From JAOZTV01 sp965371805 (GTDB lineage Bacteria; Acidobacteriota; Aminicenantia; UBA2199): DNA of 23,000 bases. The DNA lies in assembly GCA_965371805.1 (NCBI GenBank), contig CBDUZW010000078.1:1-23000 (forward strand). Direction: 5' to 3'. Shown here in pieces: positions 1 through 6,781 of this stretch; the stretch's first letter is position 1; each line of letters opens with the position of its first letter. Below the pieces are notes generated by a model. That model was given only the letters and a program-made list of their open reading frames with translations, ran no database searches and had not been told where the DNA came from. A program made the translations under genes and the position numbers.

Positions 1-183
1 GGTGATTAAAAATTCTTTTAAATCTAATATGTTATGGACTCGTACAAATAATTGACTTAAATCTGTAGTCTTGATAGACTCTTATATATCTTTTTGAAAT
101 ATTTAATATATAATTCTGTTGGCTGAAAGAAACCTTAATAGCGTTAGCATAATTAAATATTTTATGTATGGAGAAAATTAAGT

Positions 184-984
184 ATGGCAATATTAAATTT
201 TAAAAAAAAAAAGAAAACTGAAGAAAACCAAAAAACTTTACATGCAATTGCTTTTGTAATTTTAGAAGAAGATAAAATGCCTTCATGGAAATCTATTGAA
301 AAAATGCTGAAAAAGTATTTCAAATTTCGCCAAAAAATTACTGATGTTAAGGAAGAAGACAATAAAATTCTTGTTAAAATTGATGATTGCATAATTGCAA
401 TTGCAAAGAATTCTGAGACAATACCATGGCCCGATCTGGAGGGACCATGCCGGTCAGCATGGTACTGGCCGGAAGCAGTTAATCAAATGCAAAAACAAAA
501 AGCCCATTTAATTATAACCCTGATGAGTAAAGATATGGACAGAATAGATTTAAATATATTGCTGACAAAGTTTGTTGCCGGTACTGCTTTTGCTTCTGAA
601 GCACTTGGCATTTACTGGGCTGCAGGTGCTTTGGTTAATTCAAATGAGATTTTCATGGGGTTTAACGAAGGAATTTCAAGGAAGTTTCTACCATTATATA
701 ATTGGATTGATTTCAGGGTAAATCAGAATGAAGATGCAACATTGACTCTCTTTACTACCGGTTTAAAACAGTTTGACCTTATGGAGATCGAGGTTATTAA
801 TTCAAACCTTTCTCCAAAAGACCTGATTACAAGAGTTTTTAATATTGCTCATTACCTCCTGGAAAATGGCCCGGTTTTAAAAGATGGAGATACACTGTCG
901 ATGACAAAAACAGAAAAGGTTAAAATTCAATTCGAACCCTCTATTCTGGATAAAAATATCACTGTGTATAGATTATATATTTAG
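184..984 (+). CDS. DUF4261 domain-containing protein
   Basis: This encodes a 266-residue soluble protein with no signal peptide. I recognise the DUF4261 family pattern: an N-terminal alpha/beta region, then a conserved block at residues 80-96 (IPWPDLEGPCRSAWYWP), then a helix-rich part with a GIYW segment (about 142-145). The C-terminal strand region includes LYNWIDFRV and LFTTGLKQFDLMEIEV. Members are about this length, so the gene looks complete. The function of DUF4261 is unknown; some members sit near toxin or immunity genes, but nothing here shows that. The ATG at 184 has a GGAG at 170-173, ten bases upstream. The gene is followed after 28 bases by a short lipoprotein-signal ORF. Family assignment is from memory of conserved motifs and fairly secure; the role is not known. 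Confidence 0.8.
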   Translation: MAILNFKKKKKTEENQKTLHAIAFVILEEDKMPSWKSIEKMLKKYFKFRQKITDVKEEDNKILVKIDDCIIAIAKNSETIPWPDLEGPCRSAWYWPEAVNQMQKQKAHLIITLMSKDMDRIDLNILLTKFVAGTAFASEALGIYWAAGALVNSNEIFMGFNEGISRKFLPLYNWIDFRVNQNEDATLTLFTTGLKQFDLMEIEVINSNLSPKDLITRVFNIAHYLLENGPVLKDGDTLSMTKTEKVKIQFEPSILDKNITVYRLYI

Positions 985-1012
985 ATTTGCGATCAGAAAG
1001 GGAGAAAAAAAT

Positions 1013-1087
1013 ATGAAAAGAATAATTTTTGTTCTATTGACTTTATTACTGGGAACTTCAGGTTGTAATATTATGATAATAAAATGA
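1013..1087 (+). CDS. 24-residue lipoprotein-signal ORF (leader-like or remnant)
   Basis: This tiny ORF reads as a complete lipoprotein signal peptide, MKRIIFVLLTLLLGTSGC, with a lipobox-like GTSGC ending at Cys18. Only six residues follow before the TGA stop. A GGGAG lies about eight bases upstream of the ATG, stronger than most sites here. Its stop overlaps the start of the next gene in an ATGA arrangement (1084-1087), which suggests translational coupling. It may be a coupling leader, a decayed lipoprotein, or a real seven-residue lipopeptide. I cannot tell which from one sequence. Confidence 0.45.
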   Translation: MKRIIFVLLTLLLGTSGCNIMIIK

Positions 1088-1848
1088 AAAAAATATTAAT
1101 CTTGATCATCAGTATATTTATTACATCTATATTATTTGGAAAAATAAGAACCATTCATGTATTTGTTGCTCTTTGTGACAATAAATATCAGGGAATTGTT
1201 CCTGTCCCAAAGAGTCTTGGGGATGGTCAATCACCCAAAGGTAATTTATATTGGGGGGCGGCTTATGGTATTAAATCTTATTTTAAATATATAGCAAAAG
1301 AGTGGAAACTTATAAAAAATGTTAGAAGTCAAAATAAAATTATACTTGAAAGATTGTTATTCAAACATAAAAAAAAAGATGTTTACATGCTTGCTGATGC
1401 ATATGATGGCGAAAAAATTAAAGAGACGATTGAAGATTTTTTAAAAGCATCAAATGGACAAAATTCAATGCCTGTTAAATATGGGTCATTAAATTTGAAT
1501 TTTGGAGGCGGCTCATACTTGCTTGCCTATATAGGACATGATGGTCTTATGGATTTTGATGTAAATGTGACATATAAAGACTCGGCAAAAGGAAAAAGGG
1601 GAGTCATTATTCTAGCCTGTTTCAGTAAAAAACATTTCTCATCTCATATCAATAAAGCCAGGGCAAATCCTCTTTTGTGGGCAACTCACTTAATGGCTCC
1701 TGAGGCTTATACTCTAAAGGCTGCAATTGATGGCTGGATATTAAATGAATCCGGAAAAAAAATTGTTGAAAGGGCCGCTCAAGCCTATAACAAATACCAG
1801 AAATGTGGAATAAAGGGTGCCAGAAATCTATTTACAACTGGATTTTAA
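1084..1848 (+). CDS. Exported protein with possible caspase-like His/Cys dyad
   Basis: A 254-residue protein with a cleavable signal peptide (residues 1-19, ending near ILFG). The body starts with a strand and an LCDNKYQGIVPVP motif (30-42), followed by GNLYWGAAYGIKSYFK (53-68). Two later segments resemble the catalytic pattern of clan CD cysteine peptidases: a hydrophobic strand followed by GHDG with His152, then a strand followed by ACFS with Cys179. I have a memory of similar uncharacterised bacterial proteins sharing CDN-QGIVPVP and NLYWG, but no named function. The peptidase idea is inference from the order strand-His-Gly, strand-Cys. The gene overlaps the preceding 24-codon ORF by ATGA, and its end overlaps the DUF4139 remnant on the other strand by 21 bases. 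Confidence 0.7.
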   Translation: MKKILILIISIFITSILFGKIRTIHVFVALCDNKYQGIVPVPKSLGDGQSPKGNLYWGAAYGIKSYFKYIAKEWKLIKNVRSQNKIILERLLFKHKKKDVYMLADAYDGEKIKETIEDFLKASNGQNSMPVKYGSLNLNFGGGSYLLAYIGHDGLMDFDVNVTYKDSAKGKRGVIILACFSKKHFSSHINKARANPLLWATHLMAPEAYTLKAAIDGWILNESGKKIVERAAQAYNKYQKCGIKGARNLFTTGF

Positions 1849-2187
1849 AAGTATCTTTGGTGCCAGGCTAGATTTTTTAAATTCCTTTTTTCTTTTTAAA
1901 TGAACCTTTATCTCATATGAATAGTGAATACTTTTTTTATCTCCAATAAACTTTTTATCAGTTTGTTGTTCTGGTAATTCTCTTTTTATTCTAATTCTAA
2001 TATCTTTTCCAAAAAACATCTCAATTTTTTCTTTAGGAGATGTTAGTTTAAAAAAACTATTGCCAATATAGTTTTCATTCTCAAAAAGTTGAGCTTCCCC
2101 CTGCAAAAGTGTTAAAATGCTACCCCAAAAGTGATTTTTGGTGACAGGCATGATTTTTTTGAAAAAAATATTTAAAATAAAAATCAA
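1828..2187 (-). pseudogene. Fragment of a DUF4139 domain protein
   Basis: The 119-codon minus-strand frame contains a clear stretch of the C-terminal part of DUF4139 proteins: LLQGEAQLFENENYIGNSFF, then LTSPKEKIEMFFGKD, a basic IRIKREL, and YSYEIKVH. Intact members are several hundred residues, with an N-terminal coiled-coil DUF4140 region and a beta-rich C-terminal half. Here everything before the fragment is missing. I found no matching sequence in the 180 bases upstream of it, and the end after YSYEIKVH degenerates into a basic low-complexity tail. The frame overlaps the end of the convergent plus-strand gene. I read it as a decayed remnant, not a functional gene. Confidence 0.65.
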
Positions 2188-2288
2188 TGCAGATTGTTAC
2201 TTATTTGTACTTTGATACTGAAAAAGGTTGCCATCAGGATGGATTTGGCACTGTATTCAGAATGATATTAAAATAAATTATTTTTTTC

Positions 2289-2316
2289 TTGAAAATTAAT
2301 TCTTGTTTGGTATAAT
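2289..2316 (+). promoter_or_regulatory. Promoter of the multiheme conduit operon
   Basis: A TTGAAA at 2289-2294 and a perfect TATAAT at 2311-2316 are 16 bases apart, and the -10 is preceded by TGG (extended -10). The predicted transcription start is near 2323, giving a leader of about 40 bases before the ATG at 2364. No Shine-Dalgarno match is visible in that leader. Confidence 0.6.
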
Positions 2317-2363
2317 TATATTTTAAGCATCTCCAATGTGGATGTTTTGTTGTTCTTATACTG

Positions 2364-2921
2364 ATGAAAAATAAAATAAATATATTTTTTATTTTGGTAT
2401 TTGTTTTTTTGATATCATTTTTTTTAACAGCCGATAATTCTCAAAAATTGTCAACCCAAAAAACCTTAAGTCCCTCCCATTCTCATCTGAAAGGTAAAGA
2501 TAATTGTATAAAATGTCATTTGACTCCTGGTGAAATAGATTCGCATAAATGTATTAATTGTCATATTGAAATAAAAAAACGGATAAAAAAAGGTACAGGG
2601 TATCATCAGGACAAAGTTGAAGAGTGTTCCGGATGCCATGTAGAACACTCTGGCCCTGACACGGATTTAACAGATTTTGATGAGAAAGATTTTGATCATG
2701 CTGAAACCGGTTATTTACTTACAGGAAAACACAAAAAAATTTCAGATTGCAGAAAATGCCACTCTCTTTCCAGAGTTTTTCCAAGGAAAAAAACCACTAG
2801 TTATCTCCTGAAAAATAACAACTGCGGCTCTTGTCATGAAAATCCACATCCTGGTATAAGAGAGAAGTGCACAACATGTCATTTAACATCTTCCTGGGAA
2901 ATTGATCCGTGGGATTTTTAA
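2364..2921 (+). CDS. Six-heme c-type cytochrome, exported
   Basis: A 185-residue protein with a signal peptide (about residues 1-23) and six CxxCH heme-binding motifs, with their first Cys at residues 48, 63, 88, 129, 154 and 169. The first three are spaced 15 and 25 residues, close to the 16/25 spacing in the large cytochrome two genes downstream. A segment at 110-133 (DHAETGYLLTGKHKK then CRKCH) also resembles that protein's repeat. It should mature in the periplasm with covalent hemes. As first gene of an operon with a barrel and an 18-heme protein, it is a good candidate for the periplasmic electron donor of an outer-membrane conduit. The role is inference; the heme count is read directly. 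The ATG at 2364 has no clear ribosome binding site. The next gene begins 25 bases after the stop. Confidence 0.88.
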   Translation: MKNKINIFFILVFVFLISFFLTADNSQKLSTQKTLSPSHSHLKGKDNCIKCHLTPGEIDSHKCINCHIEIKKRIKKGTGYHQDKVEECSGCHVEHSGPDTDLTDFDEKDFDHAETGYLLTGKHKKISDCRKCHSLSRVFPRKKTTSYLLKNNNCGSCHENPHPGIREKCTTCHLTSSWEIDPWDF

Positions 2922-2946
2922 AATTAAATAGAAGGAAATGAGAAGA

Positions 2947-4224
2947 ATGAAAAAAAAACTTTTGATCTTTATTATATTGTTCAGTTCTCTGTATCTCTTT
3001 CCCAAAGACAATAACTTCTATATGAGAGGGACCTTCTATCAGGATTGGATGGGGTTTAAAAATAGTGATACTGATTTTTACAATCGAATAAGCTCAAGGT
3101 TAAAACTGACCTTATGGAATAAGCGGGGAGATGGTTGGACAGTATCTGTTGATCTTCGAAACAGGTCAACTCTGGGGAAGGGGGGAAGTAATCAATTTAT
3201 TATTTATAATATGAAACTGACCTACGATTCACCGGAAAGTAAATTTTTGTTATCGGCGGGACAAATGAATCTCTATGACTCTGCTGGAATTGGACAGTTA
3301 ACCGGTGCACTTCTTGGATACAAGTTTACAAAGTCACTTTCAATCGGCGCATATTTTGGATTGGAAACAGATATATATAGGAACAACTGGGATACTGGAT
3401 ATAAAAAATATGGCATTTTTGCTCGATACAGGGGAAAAGGAGCAAAACAATTTTCATTGAGTTTCAATAGACTCTATTTTGAGGAAAATAGAGAAAGGCA
3501 GTTTGTTTATGCAAATATGCTATTTCCATTTAAAGGGATTTTCGTTCTCTACGGCAGCTTAGAGTACGAACTGTCATCTGACATAAATGTTGCGGATCGA
3601 TTGGCTCATCTATTTACAAATACCAGAATTAATATCAATAAATATGCTGATATTAGTGCGAATTTTAGTTCTGGTAGAGGGCTTGATTATCATCAGTTTC
3701 TTTTAGAAAATTCACAGGATCCATCCATAAAGCATAATGAAATTGAGCGTTATTATTATTCTGAAATGTATGGCATCCGTTTCAGTGTCAAACCGGTGAA
3801 AAGGATGAGGGTATACTATGAGAGGCGGGAGAGTGAACAAAAAGACAGGGGGATCAAAAATCATTCAAATAGATTTGGCCTCTCAGTAAATAATATATTG
3901 GGATCCGGTACCTCCGTCTATGGAAATTACACCATGAATAGAGGCGATGCATCTGAGTCTGACTCATATATTCTATCAGTCTCTAAAAATTTTAATAAAA
4001 TATCCTGTTCTCTAAGTCTGTCAAATTATTATAATGGCGTTCGTATCACCGGAACCGATCTTCCTCAGGTGTTTCATATACCTGATCGAATAACCGTAAC
4101 CACTGATCTTTTTTATGTTTGGAACAAGTCATTCTCTTCTTCCCTTGAATATGCCTATTCAAGACATTCTGATTTTGGGGATCATCAGTTTTTTGTCAGG
4201 TTGATCTATCGAAAAAGAAATTAA
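2947..4224 (+). CDS. Outer-membrane beta-barrel, conduit porin candidate
   Basis: A 425-residue protein with a signal peptide (MKKKLLIFIILFSSLYLFPKD) followed throughout by alternating polar/hydrophobic strands rich in aromatic residues and short turns, typical of a beta-barrel. The C-terminus (FGDHQFFVRLIYRKRN) resembles a terminal barrel strand plus a short tail. I chose the ATG at 2947 because GAAGGA at 2931-2936 is correctly spaced from it and too close to the in-frame ATG at 2938. It lies between two multiheme cytochrome genes (25 bases after the first, 18 before the second). That is the architecture of porin-cytochrome complexes such as MtrCAB or the Geobacter Omb/Oma/Omc sets, where the barrel sheathes hemes across the outer membrane. 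I do not recognise it as a direct MtrB/OmbB homologue; the analogy rests on context. Confidence 0.8.
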   Translation: MKKKLLIFIILFSSLYLFPKDNNFYMRGTFYQDWMGFKNSDTDFYNRISSRLKLTLWNKRGDGWTVSVDLRNRSTLGKGGSNQFIIYNMKLTYDSPESKFLLSAGQMNLYDSAGIGQLTGALLGYKFTKSLSIGAYFGLETDIYRNNWDTGYKKYGIFARYRGKGAKQFSLSFNRLYFEENRERQFVYANMLFPFKGIFVLYGSLEYELSSDINVADRLAHLFTNTRININKYADISANFSSGRGLDYHQFLLENSQDPSIKHNEIERYYYSEMYGIRFSVKPVKRMRVYYERRESEQKDRGIKNHSNRFGLSVNNILGSGTSVYGNYTMNRGDASESDSYILSVSKNFNKISCSLSLSNYYNGVRITGTDLPQVFHIPDRITVTTDLFYVWNKSFSSSLEYAYSRHSDFGDHQFFVRLIYRKRN

Positions 4225-4242
4225 AAACTGGAGATAATAAAG

Positions 4243-5667
4243 ATGAAAATAAAAAAAAGGAATAAAAAAAATATCTGTCAATTCACTGCATTAATAATTC
4301 TTTTTGTTTTCTTACTGATCTATTTACCGTTAAGTGGTAATGTGTTGAAAGAAAAAAGTCAGTTTACCGTCTTATCCCATGATAATACAAACTTTCCCTT
4401 AATTGGAAAACATCGAACCACAAAATGTTCAGAGTGCCATATAAAGGGGCTTGTTCAAAATACACCAACAAATTGTGAAGTCTGTCATTGGGAACGAAAG
4501 CAGGATGACAGATATAAACTCCAATTGGGATATCATTGTGGAGAGTGTCATACACCATTTTCATGGAAAAAAATAAAACCAAACTCCTGGGATCATTCAA
4601 TTGCAACCGGATTTCGATTAGAAGGCATTCACAAAACCATGGACTGTTTTAACTGTCATAAGTCAGAATCCCTTAGGAATATATCGGGCGAATGTATCAG
4701 TTGCCACAGGGAAGACTATAATGAGGCAAAATCTCCTGACCATAAAGCTTCAGGCTTTCCTGTCGATTGCACCATCTGTCATACTGGAATGTTAACCTGG
4801 AAAAATGCGAAATTTATACATGGGAATTATCTTCTGGAAGGTGCACATAAACTGCTCATCTGTTCAGATTGTCATAAAGATGGCAACTATATCGGACTTT
4901 CAACTGCTTGTTTTTCCTGTCATTCCGATGATTATAACAGTGTAAAGGAACCAGATCATAAGGGATTTGGCTTTTCAACCAACTGCACAGACTGCCATAA
5001 AAATATGTCAACCTGGGAGGGGGCTTCAATTTCTCATTCCGGTTTTCCATTAGAGGGAGCACATAAAGTTTTAGATTGTCTCAGTTGTCATAAAGATGGA
5101 AACTATATCGGTCTTTCAACTGCTTGTTTTTCCTGTCATTCTGCTGATTATAACGAGGTAAAGGATCCGGATCATAAGGGTTCGGGTTTTTCAACCAACT
5201 GCACAGACTGCCATAAAAATATGTCAACCTGGGAGGGGGCTTCAATTTCTCATTCCGGTTTTCCATTAGTGGGAGCGCATAAGGTTTTAGATTGTCTAAG
5301 TTGTCATAAAGATGGGAACTATATCAAGATTCCATCCAACTGTTCTTCCTGTCATATTTCTGATTATAATAACAGTGAAAATCCAGACCATGGACAAGCT
5401 GGCTTTTCGACCGTATGTGAAAACTGTCATTTTTCAAATCATTCTTCATGGCAACAGGCAGTGTTTAATCATCAATTTATTATTAACTCAGGAGATCATA
5501 GTAAATTTGACTGCAATGATTGTCATCTGACATCAAATTTTAATGAATTGTTCTGTACAAATTGTCATATCAAAAAAAATACTAACAAAAAACATTCAGG
5601 TATTTCCGGATATACTTATAATAATCAGGCATGCTATTCCTGTCACCCCACTGGAGTTAACGATTAG
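4243..5667 (+). CDS. 18-heme cytochrome made of six triheme repeats
   Basis: A 474-residue protein with a basic n-region, a hydrophobic signal (about 14-32) and 18 CxxCH motifs. They fall in six groups of three. The first Cys of the groups are at residues 62, 135, 207, 279, 351 and 424, a period of 72-73. Within central units the spacing is 16, 25 and 31 residues. Each central unit also has three non-motif His in fixed places: PDH, the first His after a W-x-x-A segment (IHG, SHSG), and G-A-H just before the next unit. That is the number needed to give each heme a second His ligand. Third gene of the conduit operon, with GGAG at 4230-4233. It could be the outer-surface or wire component, by analogy with known conduits. 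The signal peptide shows no lipobox Cys, so surface anchoring is not evident. Confidence 0.92.
   Translation: MKIKKRNKKNICQFTALIILFVFLLIYLPLSGNVLKEKSQFTVLSHDNTNFPLIGKHRTTKCSECHIKGLVQNTPTNCEVCHWERKQDDRYKLQLGYHCGECHTPFSWKKIKPNSWDHSIATGFRLEGIHKTMDCFNCHKSESLRNISGECISCHREDYNEAKSPDHKASGFPVDCTICHTGMLTWKNAKFIHGNYLLEGAHKLLICSDCHKDGNYIGLSTACFSCHSDDYNSVKEPDHKGFGFSTNCTDCHKNMSTWEGASISHSGFPLEGAHKVLDCLSCHKDGNYIGLSTACFSCHSADYNEVKDPDHKGSGFSTNCTDCHKNMSTWEGASISHSGFPLVGAHKVLDCLSCHKDGNYIKIPSNCSSCHISDYNNSENPDHGQAGFSTVCENCHFSNHSSWQQAVFNHQFIINSGDHSKFDCNDCHLTSNFNELFCTNCHIKKNTNKKHSGISGYTYNNQACYSCHPTGVND
4873..5304 (+). repeat. Two 216-bp tandem coding repeats
   Basis: Units 4873-5088 and 5089-5304 code for neighbouring 72-residue triheme modules and are much closer in DNA than the other modules. 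The stretch 4972-5053 is identical, base for base, to 5188-5269 (82 bp, offset 216). Differences concentrate around the DYN-PDHKG part of each unit. Confidence 0.9.
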
Positions 5668-5741
5668 TTTGTGTTTTTTCTTTTCACTTTTGTACCTGCC
5701 AGATTGAACTCATCTTAACTCGTTCAGGAAAAGTCTCGTTT

Positions 5742-5770
5742 TTGACATTATTTTTGTATTATGAAACAAT
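5742..5770 (+). promoter_or_regulatory. Promoter for the membrane protein-deformylase pair
   Basis: TTGACA at 5742-5747 and AACAAT at 5765-5770 are 17 bases apart. The predicted start near 5777 falls after the ATG at 5761 but before GGAAGGAG (5793-5800), which supports translation from 5812. Confidence 0.45.
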
Positions 5771-5811
5771 TGAATTTGTTTTTTACTTATGTGGAAGGAG
5801 TTAATCTTAAG

Positions 5812-6036
5812 ATGATGAAAAAATTAAATCTATTTCTGGTTTTCGGTCAATTATTGGCGATGTTGGGGCTGGTCGGCTTTCTTGTCAACCGATACATTCT
5901 GGGCAATAATGGGACGGTTGCCCTTATTTCAGGAGTATTTTTAGGATTATCAATTGTTTTGAATATAAAATATCTCCTCAGCATTCGAAAGAATTTAAAA
6001 CCGAAAAATAATATGGAGAGTATTACAGATGAATAG
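5812..6036 (+). CDS. Small two-helix membrane protein
   Basis: From the ATG at 5812 this is a 74-residue protein with two hydrophobic helices (roughly residues 5-25 and 33-54) joined by a short NGT-containing loop, and a charged, Lys-rich tail. A longer frame opens at 5761, but GGAAGGAG at 5793-5800 sits eleven bases before 5812, and the promoter at 5742-5770 would start transcription after 5761. The end overlaps the start of the deformylase gene by eight bases, so the two are probably translated together. I do not recognise the family. The coupling hints that it works with, or sets the level of, the exported deformylase-like protein. Confidence 0.65.
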   Translation: MMKKLNLFLVFGQLLAMLGLVGFLVNRYILGNNGTVALISGVFLGLSIVLNIKYLLSIRKNLKPKNNMESITDE

Positions 6037-6637
6037 AAGAGACGCTATAAAAAACACTTTATTATTTACCGGGGTATCTGCTATGTCTGCAATACCTGTT
6101 TTTGCAGATGGTGAAACAAAAAGAAAAAAAGTAATCCGGAAAGTAGCACAGCTGGGACATCAATGTTTAAGAATAAAAACAAAGTTAATTTCTGAAACAA
6201 ATGTAAAGGATAATAAATACCTGAAAGTCCTGATTGAAGATATGATTGAAACCCTGAATGACTCGGGAGGAGTCGGACTGGCATCTGCTCAAATCTATGA
6301 GGAGGTTTCCCTATTTGTTTTTATGAATGACAATGAAAAGGCTCAGCTGGAAGTTGTGATCAATCCAGAAATTTTGAACGCTTCAGAAGAGATGGAAAAG
6401 GGATATGAAGGGTGCCTGAGTATTCCAGGGATCAGAGCCCTGGTTCCTAGACATAAATGGATTGAAGTTGCCTATATAAATATTGATCAAAAAAAAATAA
6501 AAAGAAGGTATACAGACTTTATCGCCCGTATTTTTCAACATGAATATGATCATTTAAACGGGCTTGTGTTTTTAGACAGACTGGAATCAAATAGAGATAT
6601 TATCTCAGAAGAGGAATATCAAAAACTACCGAAATAA
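6029..6637 (+). CDS. Peptide deformylase with Tat-like signal sequence
   Basis: A 202-residue protein with all three peptide deformylase motifs: GVGLASAQ (residues 81-88, motif I), EGCLS (127-131, with metal ligand Cys129) and QHEYDH (170-175, with ligands His171 and His175 and catalytic Glu172). Deformylases remove the formyl group from new N-termini in the cytoplasm and are usually about 150-200 residues. The odd part is the start: MNRRDAIKNTLLFTG followed by a hydrophobic stretch and AIPVFA-DG looks like a twin-arginine signal with a cleavage site near residue 26. The remaining catalytic domain is full length. If the signal works, the enzyme acts outside the cytoplasm, which is unusual. 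The gene overlaps the preceding membrane protein gene by eight bases. The family call is firm; export is inferred from the N-terminus. Confidence 0.9.
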   Translation: MNRRDAIKNTLLFTGVSAMSAIPVFADGETKRKKVIRKVAQLGHQCLRIKTKLISETNVKDNKYLKVLIEDMIETLNDSGGVGLASAQIYEEVSLFVFMNDNEKAQLEVVINPEILNASEEMEKGYEGCLSIPGIRALVPRHKWIEVAYINIDQKKIKRRYTDFIARIFQHEYDHLNGLVFLDRLESNRDIISEEEYQKLPK

Positions 6638-6725
6638 ACCGGATTGTAAAACTGGAATTATTCAATTCTTGCAAAATTTCATCATTTTAACATTTTAACA
6701 AAATCACCAATTAAAATATTCTTTA

Positions 6726-6754
6726 TTGTATAAAAAAAATATTTATTTTATAAT
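6726..6754 (+). promoter_or_regulatory. Promoter of the AKR-like gene
   Basis: TTGTAT at 6726-6731 and a perfect TATAAT at 6749-6754, 17 bases apart, give a predicted start near 6761. The ribosome binding site AGGAG at 6771-6775 follows, six bases before the ATG at 6782. Confidence 0.55.
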
Positions 6755-6781
6755 TTTTTTATATAAAAAGAGGAGAGTGTT

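Noticed and set aside
1..183. Search for a gene or RNA at the window start
   Set aside because: Only AT-rich sequence, a TATAAT at 109-114 without a matching -35 box and a small AGTCT/AGACT repeat were seen; nothing firm enough to list.
4856..5266. Two similar minus-strand open frames inside the 18-heme cytochrome gene
   Set aside because: They are the antisense shadow of the tandem triheme modules, so their similarity only reflects the repeats. No ribosome binding site or promoter supports them.
4873..5304. CRISPR-like or mobile repeat reading of the 216-bp tandem units
   Set aside because: The repeats keep the reading frame (72 codons) and encode heme modules, so they are protein repeats. 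No spacer pattern or transposase is present anywhere in the window.
5761..5811. N-terminal extension of the small membrane protein from the ATG at 5761
   Set aside because: A strong GGAAGGAG is placed for the ATG at 5812, and the predicted transcription start lies after 5761.
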